Of a stretch of 64,000 nt of DNA, positions 16,471-26,358 are shown in pieces. The stretch is from contig NZ_AP018165.1 of the NCBI RefSeq assembly GCF_002356335.1, positions 1,240,001-1,304,000 of the forward strand. The letters are read 5' to 3'. The position numbers and the translations under genes are program-made. The stretch's first letter is position 1. Each line of letters starts with the position of its first letter. The DNA comes from [Mycobacterium] stephanolepidis. GTDB taxonomy: Bacteria > Actinomycetota > Actinomycetes > Mycobacteriales > Mycobacteriaceae. Under the pieces are notes generated by a model. It did no database searches. It saw only the letters and a list, made by a program, of their open reading frames with translations, and had not been told where the DNA came from.

Positions 16471-19146
16471 ATGAACCCCCGAGTGGTGGGGCTTTTGGTA
16501 CGGGCGGATGATCTGGGGGTGACCGACGGTTGTACAAACGTGCCCGACGACGTAACGCCGCTGCCGAATCCCGCCTTTCCCTCGCCGAAAGCGGCATCTT
16601 CTGTTCCGGATGCCGCTCGCGCAGGTGGCTCATCGCCCGCGCTGAGGCGGGTGCTGCGCCGCGCCCGCGACGGCGTGACGCTGAACGTCGATGAGGCCGC
16701 TCTCGCGCTGACCGCGCGGGGAGACGATCTTGTCGATCTGATGGCCAGTGCGTCGCGCGTGCGCGATGCCGGGCTGGAGTCGGCCGGGCGTCTCGGCGCG
16801 GCCGGGCGTCTGCCGGTCTCCTATTCACGCAAGGTGTTCATTCCGGTTACCCATCTGTGCCGCGACAAGTGCCACTACTGCACCTTCGTGACGGTTCCGG
16901 GCAAGCTGCGCGCGCAGGGCCAGGGTATGTACCTGGAGCCCGACGAGATCCTGGACATTGCCCGTCGCGGCGCTGAATTGGGTTGCAAAGAGGCCTTGTT
17001 CACGCTGGGCGATCGGCCCGAGGACCGTTGGCCGGAGGCCAAGCAGTGGCTCGATGAGCGTGGATACGACACCACGCTCGATTACGTGCGGGCCATGTCG
17101 ATCCGGGTGCTGGAAGAGACGGGGCTGCTGCCGCACCTGAACCCGGGCGTGATGACGTGGTCCGAGCTGGCGCGGCTCAAGCCGGTGGCGCCGTCGATGG
17201 GGATGATGCTGGAAACCACGTCGCGGCGGCTGTTCGAGACGCGGGGCGAGGCGCACTACGGCAGCCCCGACAAGGACCCCTCGGTGCGGCTGCGGACGCT
17301 GACCGACGCCGGTCGGCTGTCCATCCCCTTCACCACCGGGCTGCTGGTGGGCATCGGGGAGAACCTGACCGAACGGGCCGAGACCATTCACGCGATCCGA
17401 AAGGTGCACAAAGAGTTCGGCCACGTGCAGGAAGTGCTTGTGCAGAACTTCCGGGCCAAGCCGGACACCGCGATGAAGTCGACTCCCGATGCCGATATCG
17501 ACGACTTCCTGGCCACCATCGCCGTCACCAGGCTGGTGCTCGGCCCGAAGATGCGGGTGCAGTCGCCGCCAAACCTGGTGTCCCGCAGCGAATGCCTCGC
17601 GCTTATCGCGGCGGGTGTGGACGACTGGGGCGGTGTCTCGCCGCTCACGCCCGACCACGTCAACCCCGAACGCCCCTGGCCCGCGGTAGACGATCTCGCC
17701 GACGTGACCGCCGAGGCCGGATACGACCTGGTGCAGCGGCTCACCGCGCACCCGCAGTACGTGCAGGCCGGGGCGGCGTGGATCGACCCGCGGGTACGTG
17801 GACACGTGGAGGCCCTGGCCGACCCGGAAACCGGTTACGCCCTCGATATTTCGCCGACGGGATTGCCCTGGCAGGAGCCCGACGAGACCTGGGAGTCCAC
17901 GGGCCGGGTAGACCTGCACGCGGCCATCGACTCGGAGGGCCGCAATACCGACACCCGTAGCGATCTGGCGAGCGCCTTCGGGGACTGGGAGTCCATCCGC
18001 GAACATGTTCGTGAGCTGAATGCGCGGGCGCCGGAAAAGGTGAGCGGCGACGTGTTGGCGGCGCTGCGCTCTGCCGAGAGAGATCCGGCCGGCTGCAGCG
18101 ACGACGAGTACCTGGCGTTGGCGACCGCCGAGGGCCCAGCTATGGATGCTGTTGCCGCACTGGCTGATTCGATCCGTGCGGACGTGGTCGGCGACGATGT
18201 CACGTATGTGGTGAATAGGAACATCAACTTCACCAACATCTGCTACACCGGCTGCCGTTTCTGCGCCTTCGCGCAGCGCAAGGGCGATGCCGACGCCTTC
18301 TCGCTCTCGGCCGAGGAAGTGGGGGACCGCGCCTGGGAGGCGTATGTCGCCGGTGCCACCGAGGTCTGCATGCAGGGCGGTATCGACCCGGAGCTGCCGG
18401 TCACCGGGTACGCCGATCTGGTGCGCGCGGTCAAGAAGCGGGTGCCCAGCATGCATGTGCACGCCTTCAGCCCGATGGAGATCGTCAACGGTGCGTCCAA
18501 GGGCGGCCAGAGCGTTCGTGAGTGGTTGACCGAACTGCGCGCCGCAGGTCTGGACACCATTCCGGGTACCGCCGCCGAGATCCTCGACGACGAGGTTCGG
18601 TGGGTGCTGACCAAGGGCAAGCTGCCCGCGTCGGAATGGATCGATGTCATCAGTACCGCACACGAGGTGGGGCTGCGGTCCAGCTCCACCATGATGTACG
18701 GGCACGTGGATACCCCCAAACATTGGGTGGCGCATCTGCGTGTTCTCGCCGGAATTCAGGACCGTACAGGCGGATTCACCGAGTTCGTACCGCTGCCGTT
18801 TGTGCATCAGAGCGCACCGCTGTATCTGGCGGGTGCCGCGCGCCCCGGGCCCACCAACCGCGACAACCGGGCGGTGCACGCGCTGGCACGCATCATGCTG
18901 CATGGGCGTATCCACAACATCCAGACCAGCTGGGTCAAGCTCGGTATCGACGGCACGCGGGAGATGCTCGAAGGTGGCGCCAACGATCTGGGCGGCACCC
19001 TCATGGAGGAGACCATCTCCCGGATGGCCGGCTCCGAACACGGATCCGCCAAGACCATTGCCGAGCTGGAAGAAATCGCCGACGGCATCGGACGCCCCGC
19101 AGTGGAACGCACCACCACCTACGCACGGCGGCCGTCCGCGGCCTGA
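16471..19146 (+). CDS. fbiC: FO synthase FbiC (fused CofG-CofH), coenzyme F420 biosynthesis
   Basis: FbiC joins the ribityl-diaminouracil and tyrosine moieties to make FO, the deazaflavin precursor of F420. Two radical-SAM halves are visible: the CofG half with [10 protein letters not shown] and the CofH half with [10 protein letters not shown], each a CxxxCxxC iron-sulphur motif. The start is uncertain. ATG 16471 gives 891 residues; GTG 16519 or 16540 bring the N-terminus closer to the M. tuberculosis length of 856, and none has a convincing ribosome binding site. The conserved protein clearly begins by [20 protein letters not shown]. An open frame of 980 codons on the opposite strand is a GC-driven shadow. 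Confidence 0.95.
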   Translation: MNPRVVGLLVRADDLGVTDGCTNVPDDVTPLPNPAFPSPKAASSVPDAARAGGSSPALRRVLRRARDGVTLNVDEAALALTARGDDLVDLMASASRVRDAGLESAGRLGAAGRLPVSYSRKVFIPVTHLCRDKCHYCTFVTVPGKLRAQGQGMYLEPDEILDIARRGAELGCKEALFTLGDRPEDRWPEAKQWLDERGYDTTLDYVRAMSIRVLEETGLLPHLNPGVMTWSELARLKPVAPSMGMMLETTSRRLFETRGEAHYGSPDKDPSVRLRTLTDAGRLSIPFTTGLLVGIGENLTERAETIHAIRKVHKEFGHVQEVLVQNFRAKPDTAMKSTPDADIDDFLATIAVTRLVLGPKMRVQSPPNLVSRSECLALIAAGVDDWGGVSPLTPDHVNPERPWPAVDDLADVTAEAGYDLVQRLTAHPQYVQAGAAWIDPRVRGHVEALADPETGYALDISPTGLPWQEPDETWESTGRVDLHAAIDSEGRNTDTRSDLASAFGDWESIREHVRELNARAPEKVSGDVLAALRSAERDPAGCSDDEYLALATAEGPAMDAVAALADSIRADVVGDDVTYVVNRNINFTNICYTGCRFCAFAQRKGDADAFSLSAEEVGDRAWEAYVAGATEVCMQGGIDPELPVTGYADLVRAVKKRVPSMHVHAFSPMEIVNGASKGGQSVREWLTELRAAGLDTIPGTAAEILDDEVRWVLTKGKLPASEWIDVISTAHEVGLRSSSTMMYGHVDTPKHWVAHLRVLAGIQDRTGGFTEFVPLPFVHQSAPLYLAGAARPGPTNRDNRAVHALARIMLHGRIHNIQTSWVKLGIDGTREMLEGGANDLGGTLMEETISRMAGSEHGSAKTIAELEEIADGIGRPAVERTTTYARRPSAA

Positions 19147-19203
19147 GCGCGAGTACGGATTTCGGCAGTGGGCCGCCGTTGATGGCGGTAGCCTCGTGCC
19201 CTG

Positions 19204-19662
19204 ATGACCGAATTCCCGCCCGACGAGGAGTCGATGCCGCCGACTGCCCAGCGGCCGTTGGATCCGCCTGCCGCTGCGTACTCCGAGGCGGACGACTCCG
19301 AGATTTCCGTGGGCAATCGCTCGTGGCGCTGGGTGTGGATCGTCTGCGCGGCGGCGGGCCTGGCCATTGTGGCGGCGCTGGTTCTGGCCCTGCTGGAGGT
19401 GGATAAGGTTGAGGAGCCGGTGACCCCGGCCCCGGTGACCTCGACGACCGAACATCCGCGTGTGCCAAGTAGTTCGGTGCCCGTCGTGCCGCCGACGGAG
19501 ACGGTGGTCACCACCGTTATCGAAACCACGGTGGTGGTGGAGACGCCCGCGCCGGTCGCGCCGACAGAGGTGACGCCGACAGAAGTGGTGCCGACACGTC
19601 CGGAAGAAGGCCGGTTGTGTCACGAACTGCATCCGCGCCGCGACTGCGATGGGTTCCGCTAA
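19204..19662 (+). CDS. membrane-anchored Pro/Thr/Val-rich protein with C-terminal Cys-HP-Cys cap
   Basis: 152 residues. A polar N-terminus of about 40 residues is followed by one membrane helix (WVWIVCAAAGLAIVAALVLAL) and an extracellular stalk of about 75 residues made of TEVVPT/TTVIETTVVVE-type low complexity. It ends in LCHELHPRRDCDGFR. The same layout and terminal pattern (C-x4-HP-x3-C-x-G-aromatic-R) recur in the gene at 21113, so the two are paralogues. Two cysteines 10 residues apart on the outside suggest a disulphide-closed cap. TAGCCT lies nine bases before the ATG. Function unknown. Confidence 0.8.
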   Translation: MTEFPPDEESMPPTAQRPLDPPAAAYSEADDSEISVGNRSWRWVWIVCAAAGLAIVAALVLALLEVDKVEEPVTPAPVTSTTEHPRVPSSSVPVVPPTETVVTTVIETTVVVETPAPVAPTEVTPTEVVPTRPEEGRLCHELHPRRDCDGFR

Positions 19663-19736
19663 GTTGACGGTCTCTGCGCGCACCTGACTGACTGGATCGC
19701 GGTGGGTTAACTCCGGTGGCCGGTTTGGGCATCGTG

Positions 19737-20382
19737 ATGTGCGTGACCATCCGACTCGTAGCGACAAGTTTTCATCGTTGCCATGCTTGGGTTCATGGTC
19801 GCAGCCCCGGCTAGTGCAGAGCCCAGAGAGATGGCGCCGCAGTCATATTCGCGGACGACCCGGGATGGCTGGCAACTGCAGATCAGACTCGACAACGAAC
19901 GGGTCAACGTGGTTCCCAACCTGGCTGCGGCAACCAACTCGCGCGAGGCATTCATCACCTTGTCGGGAACCGCGACGGCCTCCGGTGGCGCCAACCCCAT
20001 CACCGACAGCCTCTTTGTCATCGGATATCAGCTCGGTTGCCAATCGGATGTGTCCTCGGGCTTGCAGCTTGGTGGATCGGCGGGCATCGCACCGTCGGTG
20101 AGTCTTGGTGTGGCACCCACACCATCGGTGGGAGTCGGAGGTAGCGCGGGAGTCGGCGGTTTCGTTCAAACCGTGGTGCAGCCGGGCGTCATCGTCAATC
20201 TTCCGATGGCCAACATGGTTCTCTCCCACGGTGGTACGGGCGCGCTGGACTTGGATAACGTGCACGTGAAGGCCGATGCCTGCGGTGGTGACGTGACGAT
20301 CCGTTCGTTCGCCTCGCTGCGCGCGTCGACCGAGACCGGTTACACCGAGTTCGCGATCTATGGCGATCCGATCAAGATCTGA
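19737..20382 (+). pseudogene. MspA-family porin-like exported protein with frameshifted signal peptide
   Basis: From 19783 a frame of 199 residues encodes the MspA fold: DNERVNVVPNLAAATNSREA, LFVIGYQLGCQSDVSSGLQL, VVQPGVIVNLP, and VTIRSFASLRASTETGY ending AIYGDPIKI. By itself its leader (MLGFMVAAPASA) is too short and uncharged. In the previous frame, starting at ATG 19737 or GTG 19743, the sequence VTIRLVATSF runs into IVAMLGFMVAAPASAEP if one T is removed from TTTT (19769-19772), giving a textbook signal peptide. Without the correction export would fail. MspA-type proteins form outer-membrane channels; this one, with two cysteines, may be a channel or a structural relative. Confidence 0.75.
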
Positions 20383-20678
20383 TGATTAAATTCGTCTGTG
20401 CCACAACGGTATTAACGTCCTTGTTGTGGGCGCCGCCGGTCATGGCGGACCCGCCGCCGGTGAACCCCATGCCTGCGGTGCCGGTGGCCGTGCCCGGTGG
20501 GACACCCAACTATGCGGCGACCGCGGCGCAACCCCCCTTTGGGCTGTCCCCGGCAACGCCGCGTGGCACCCGGATCTCCGCCGGTGTCGACTCCGGGTAC
20601 ACCGCCCGAATAGGCGCCGGTATGAACGCCGGGCAGCTGGAGGACCCACGTGGCATGACTGAAAGAGTAACACCATGA
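20382..20678 (+). CDS. small secreted protein with RISAGV motif (copy 1)
   Basis: 98 residues. A signal peptide (MIKFVCATTVLTSLLWAPPVMA, cleavage before DPPPVNP) is followed by a proline-rich mature part containing PRGTRISAGVDSG and, near the end, AGQLEDPRG. The downstream gene at 20675 has the same two motifs in the same order, so they are tandem duplicates. The ATG overlaps the stop of the MspA-like gene as TGATG, which implies one transcript and a joint role outside the membrane. Function unknown. Confidence 0.75.
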   Translation: MIKFVCATTVLTSLLWAPPVMADPPPVNPMPAVPVAVPGGTPNYAATAAQPPFGLSPATPRGTRISAGVDSGYTARIGAGMNAGQLEDPRGMTERVTP

Positions 20679-20980
20679 TCCGAATATTTTGTGTAGCAAC
20701 GATTGTGGCGGCAATCGCGGTTGGCCTTGCCTCGCCTGTCGCCGCGGCTCCGCCACCGCCCATTCCGGCGCCCTACAACCCGGTCTTCGTGCCCGGTCAG
20801 CTGCCCGCGCTGCGTCCCTCGCGCGGTACTCAACTGCCGGTGCTGATGTCGGGCCCCGCGCGGGGGCCCAGGATTTCGGCCGGGGTAGTGGACGGCGCCG
20901 GGGTGCCGGGTGGAGTGAAGCCCGGTGTTGGAATCGGAGACGGGAAGCTGGAAAATCCAACCGGCACGGCGACGCGCTGA
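20675..20980 (+). CDS. small secreted protein with RISAGV motif (copy 2)
   Basis: 101 residues. Signal peptide MIRIFCVATIVAAIAVGLA with cleavage near SPVAAA, then a proline-rich region, GPRISAGVVDGAG, and the terminal DGKLENPTGTATR. Paralogous to the preceding gene and overlapping its stop by ATGA. The three-gene chain (MspA-like, copy 1, copy 2) is tightly coupled, with overlaps at each junction. Neither small protein has a recognised domain; a role as accessory or partner of the MspA-like channel is inference from linkage. Confidence 0.75.
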   Translation: MIRIFCVATIVAAIAVGLASPVAAAPPPPIPAPYNPVFVPGQLPALRPSRGTQLPVLMSGPARGPRISAGVVDGAGVPGGVKPGVGIGDGKLENPTGTATR

Positions 20981-21112
20981 CCCCCGCGAATCGTCCAAGT
21001 ATTTGGCAGCTGCATCTCAGCGGCACCTCAGAATCGCTCACTAGCGTGGCGGCATCCGGCGCCATCGGCTCGGTAGCAGATCGAGCGATGACAGTCACGG
21101 AGGTGCCGAGGA

Positions 21113-21559
21113 ATGCCGTCCTACGAAGACACGGTGCGGGCCTGGAGCGACGGCGGAGACGAGCCCACGCAATTGCTCCCAGTGGCCCCGCCGTCCCGGG
21201 GCACATCCCGTCAGGTCTGGATCGTTGCGATAGCCGCCGCGGCCGGAGTGCTGGCGCTGATCGCTCTGGGGTTTCTGCTTCTCGTTCCCCAGAAGACAAC
21301 GGCGCCACCACTTGTCCCCATCACGTCGGTGACGACACCCTCGACGTCTGCGTCGGTGTCCCCGTCCCCGTCGTCCTCGCCCCTGACCTCGTCGACGGAG
21401 ACGGTCACGGAAACGGTGACCGCAACCACCTACCTCCCGGCACCGGCGATCACGCCCACAACCGACGCGCCACCGAGTACCACCACGACGGACCCGAACG
21501 ACATCTGGAGGGCGTGCCGCCAGATGCATCCGCACCGCTGGTGCAACGGATATCGGTAG
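21113..21559 (+). CDS. membrane-anchored Thr/Ser/Pro-rich protein, paralogue of 19204 gene
   Basis: 148 residues. A cytosolic segment containing DEPTQLLPV is followed by a membrane helix (VWIVAIAAAAGVLALIALGF), a long Ser/Thr/Pro stalk (STSASVSPSPSSSPLTSSTE) and the terminal cap ACRQMHPHRWCNGYR. The cap matches LCHELHPRRDCDGFR of the 19204 gene position for position. The threonine-rich stalk is a plausible target for mannosylation. The two paralogues flank the MspA-like/small-secreted-protein chain, all on the same strand, which suggests one functional island at the cell surface. Confidence 0.8.
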   Translation: MPSYEDTVRAWSDGGDEPTQLLPVAPPSRGTSRQVWIVAIAAAAGVLALIALGFLLLVPQKTTAPPLVPITSVTTPSTSASVSPSPSSSPLTSSTETVTETVTATTYLPAPAITPTTDAPPSTTTTDPNDIWRACRQMHPHRWCNGYR

Positions 21560-21580
21560 GTCCCGTCGGCAGTTGGGGGA

Positions 21581-24158
<2,578 letters not shown>

Positions 24159-24188
24159 GGCAGCATGCTGACATGAAACCTGACCCCT

Positions 24189-24219
24189 ATGCAACTTGTT
24201 GCAGTGCAACAGTCTGCAT
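24189..24219. promoter_or_regulatory. 31-bp palindromic operator candidate for PadR
   Basis: ATGCA-N3-TGTTGCA-G-TGCAACA-N3-TGCAT: twelve paired bases per side around a single central G, starting 31 bases upstream of the padR GTG. PadR proteins bind such dyads in their own promoters. Confidence 0.75.
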
Positions 24220-24221
24220 AC

Positions 24222-24233
24222 AACTGGCCAGTT
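24222..24233. promoter_or_regulatory. second perfect palindrome in the padR promoter
   Basis: AACTGGCCAGTT is a perfect 12-base palindrome two bases beyond the 31-bp dyad. It may be a second operator or an activator site for the padR-fadH or the divergent ferredoxin-like transcript. Confidence 0.45.
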
Positions 24234-24305
24234 AAGTGTCGCGGCCGGTAACGGTGACTGTCTTAAACATCTAGTTGGGTGCGGCGCTTCGGGGAGTTGT
24301 CCGTG

Positions 24306-24620
24306 ATGCGGGTGATCGCCGAACCGTGCGCTGGCCCGGCGGATCAAGCGTTTACCGGGCGATATGCCGCCGACTGCATCGACGGGGGCGTGCAGGCCAG
24401 TCGCCTCCACCCCGGTGAATACGCGGATTGCATTGCCCCCGAAGCAATTTCCTCAGGCGGTGTCGTCATCTTCGGCGATAACGGGCCTGGCGGGCGGGTG
24501 GTCACGCCCACGCCGACACGGGCCACTTGGCCGACCTTGATTCACCCGAACGGCACGCGCCCGATGAGCGCGATCGGCAGCGGCATGCCACGTGACACAC
24601 GCCTCCTGCCCAGGGCCTGA
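24306..24620 (+). CDS. degenerate ferredoxin-like protein (cluster cysteines mostly lost)
   Basis: 104 residues from ATG 24306, with GGGGAG nine bases upstream. The sequence lines up with FdxC, encoded 176 bases downstream: MRVIAEPC against TYTIAEPC, then ADCID-GG against VDCIYEGG, and HPGEYADCIAPEAISS against [16 protein letters not shown]. In the 4Fe-4S motif three of four cysteines are replaced (Tyr, Cys, Pro, Ser). In the first cluster two of four remain. It therefore probably cannot hold the normal clusters, yet the frame is intact for its full length. It is either a diverged paralogue with a non-redox role or a decaying duplicate. The C-terminal half has no similarity I can see. Confidence 0.7.
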   Translation: MRVIAEPCAGPADQAFTGRYAADCIDGGVQASRLHPGEYADCIAPEAISSGGVVIFGDNGPGGRVVTPTPTRATWPTLIHPNGTRPMSAIGSGMPRDTRLLPRA

Positions 24621-24796
24621 GCGTGGCTGCTGGCGGCAAGTCAAGTTAAACGTTAAGCTAAGTACCTGTAACCGACAGATACGGCTAGATCTCCCTGACG
24701 AGTTAGGTCAGCCTGTGTCGCGGGGCACATCTATGGACCGGGATACTTGCCGCAACCCATGAACTGGACATCAGCGCAGGAAATGAGGAAACCTTC

Positions 24797-25123
24797 GTGA
24801 CCTACACGATCGCGGAACCGTGCGTCGACGTTATGGATAAGGCATGCATTGAGGAATGCCCCGTCGACTGCATCTACGAGGGTGGGCGCATGCTCTACAT
24901 CCACCCCGACGAATGTGTCGACTGCGGTGCTTGCGAACCGGTGTGCCCTGTGGAGGCCATCTTCTATGAGGACGATGTGCCGGATCAGTGGACCGGTTAC
25001 ATCCAGGGCAACGCCGACTTCTTCGTCGACCTGGGGTCGCCGGGCGGTGCCGCGAAGGTAGGCAAGACCGAGTACGACCCGCCGTCGGTCAAGGAGCTTC
25101 CACCCATGGGTGAGGGACACTGA
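24797..25123 (+). CDS. fdxC: 7Fe ferredoxin FdxC
   Basis: 108 residues from GTG 24797, with GAGGAAAC upstream. A low-potential electron carrier with one [3Fe-4S] and one [4Fe-4S] cluster: Cys ligands in [19 protein letters not shown] and the [12 protein letters not shown] motif. Length and the C-terminal extension ([11 protein letters not shown]) match actinobacterial FdxC, an essential redox partner whose clients are not fully known. It is followed after two bases by the aminotransferase gene, as Rv1177 is by Rv1178. Confidence 0.95.
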   Translation: MTYTIAEPCVDVMDKACIEECPVDCIYEGGRMLYIHPDECVDCGACEPVCPVEAIFYEDDVPDQWTGYIQGNADFFVDLGSPGGAAKVGKTEYDPPSVKELPPMGEGH

Positions 25124-25125
25124 AC

Positions 25126-26238
25126 TTGTCGTCTGAGTCCCGGCTGCGGGTCTCGTCCCGGCTTCCGGAGTTTCCGTGGGACACCATCGCCGGTGCGAAG
25201 GCGACCGCTGCGGCGCACCCCGAAGGGATTGTTGACCTTTCCGTCGGAACCCCCGTGGACAGTGTGGCCCCGGTCATTCGCGAGGCATTGGCCGCGGCCG
25301 GCGATCTTCCCGGATATCCGGCGACGGCCGGTACGCCCGTGTTGCGCCAGGCAATCCGCGACGCGGTGTCGCGGCGATACGGCGTGCTTCCGCTTGCCGA
25401 CGACGCCGTGCTGCCGGTCATCGGCACCAAGGAACTCATCGCGTGGCTGCCGACCCTGCTCGGGTTGGGCAGCGACGACCTGATCGTCATCCCCGAGTTG
25501 GCGTACCCGACCTATGAAGTGGGCGCCCGGCTGGCCGGTGTGCCCACGGTTCGCGCGGACTCGCTGACCCAACTGGGCCCGCGGCGTCCCGCACTGATCT
25601 ACCTCAACTCGCCCAGCAATCCCACCGGGGCGGTGCTGCCGGTGGAGCATCTGCGCAAGGTCGTCGAGTGGGCACGCGAACGCGGCGCCCTCGTGGTGTC
25701 CGATGAGTGCTACCTCGGCCTTGGATGGGACGCCGAGCCGGTGTCGGTTCTGGATCCGCGGGTCTGCGATGGCGACGTTACCGGGTTGTTGGCCGTGCAC
25801 TCGCTATCCAAGACCTCATCGCTGGCGGGGTACCGGGCCGGATTCGTGTTGGGTGACGCTTCGGTGGTCGGCGAGTTGCTCGCAGTGCGCAAGCACGCCG
25901 GGATGATGGTGCCGGGGCCGGTGCAGGCGGCGATGACCGCGGCGCTGAGCGAGGACGAGCATCAGCGTGATCAGCGCGCCCGTTATGAGATTCGCCGCGA
26001 CAAGCTTTCGAAGGCTTTGATCGGCAACGGATTCCGGATCGACCACTCCGAGGCCGGCTTGTATCTGTGGTCGACGCGGGGTGACTCCTGTGACGACGCG
26101 CTGGCATACCTGGCCCAGCGCGGGATTCTGGTGGCCCCCGGACGGTTCTACGGTCCCCGGGGCAAGGAGCATGTGCGGGTGGCCCTCACCGCGACCGATG
26201 AGCGGATCGACGCCGCGATCGCGCGCCTGGCCGACTGA
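25126..26238 (+). CDS. dapC: N-succinyldiaminopimelate aminotransferase DapC-like (class I/II PLP)
   Basis: 370 residues from TTG 25126. A PLP-dependent aminotransferase proposed to make N-succinyl-diaminopimelate from the keto-acid in lysine and peptidoglycan precursor synthesis. Catalytic lysine in SLSKTSSLAGYRAGF, substrate-arginine region near its end, and the NSPSNPTGAVLP motif for the PLP phosphate side. It is cotranscribed with fdxC. dapD and dapE lie about 5 kb away in the same window, so three consecutive steps are close together. Assignment to DapC rests on synteny with Rv1178 rather than on substrate-specific residues. Confidence 0.85.
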   Translation: MSSESRLRVSSRLPEFPWDTIAGAKATAAAHPEGIVDLSVGTPVDSVAPVIREALAAAGDLPGYPATAGTPVLRQAIRDAVSRRYGVLPLADDAVLPVIGTKELIAWLPTLLGLGSDDLIVIPELAYPTYEVGARLAGVPTVRADSLTQLGPRRPALIYLNSPSNPTGAVLPVEHLRKVVEWARERGALVVSDECYLGLGWDAEPVSVLDPRVCDGDVTGLLAVHSLSKTSSLAGYRAGFVLGDASVVGELLAVRKHAGMMVPGPVQAAMTAALSEDEHQRDQRARYEIRRDKLSKALIGNGFRIDHSEAGLYLWSTRGDSCDDALAYLAQRGILVAPGRFYGPRGKEHVRVALTATDERIDAAIARLAD

Positions 26239-26358
26239 CCGTCGACGACCCGAACTACCACACGTAACGTCCCGCCGGATTTCGGTGTTACCTGAGGTTT
26301 CGTTGCGCATTGTCCAGATTCCTCGACAGTCATGGGGGAACAGGACGATGCTTGATGC

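Noticed and set aside
16825..19767. 980-codon open frame opposite fbiC on the minus strand
   Set aside because: It has no recognisable domain, is rich in Arg/His/Gly/Pro as expected of a GC-rich antisense frame, and lies exactly over a strongly conserved gene.
24621..24796. Riboswitch or leader RNA upstream of fdxC
   Set aside because: Only a short CTGAC-N7-GTCAG hairpin is visible; nothing matches a known riboswitch core and the gap is small.
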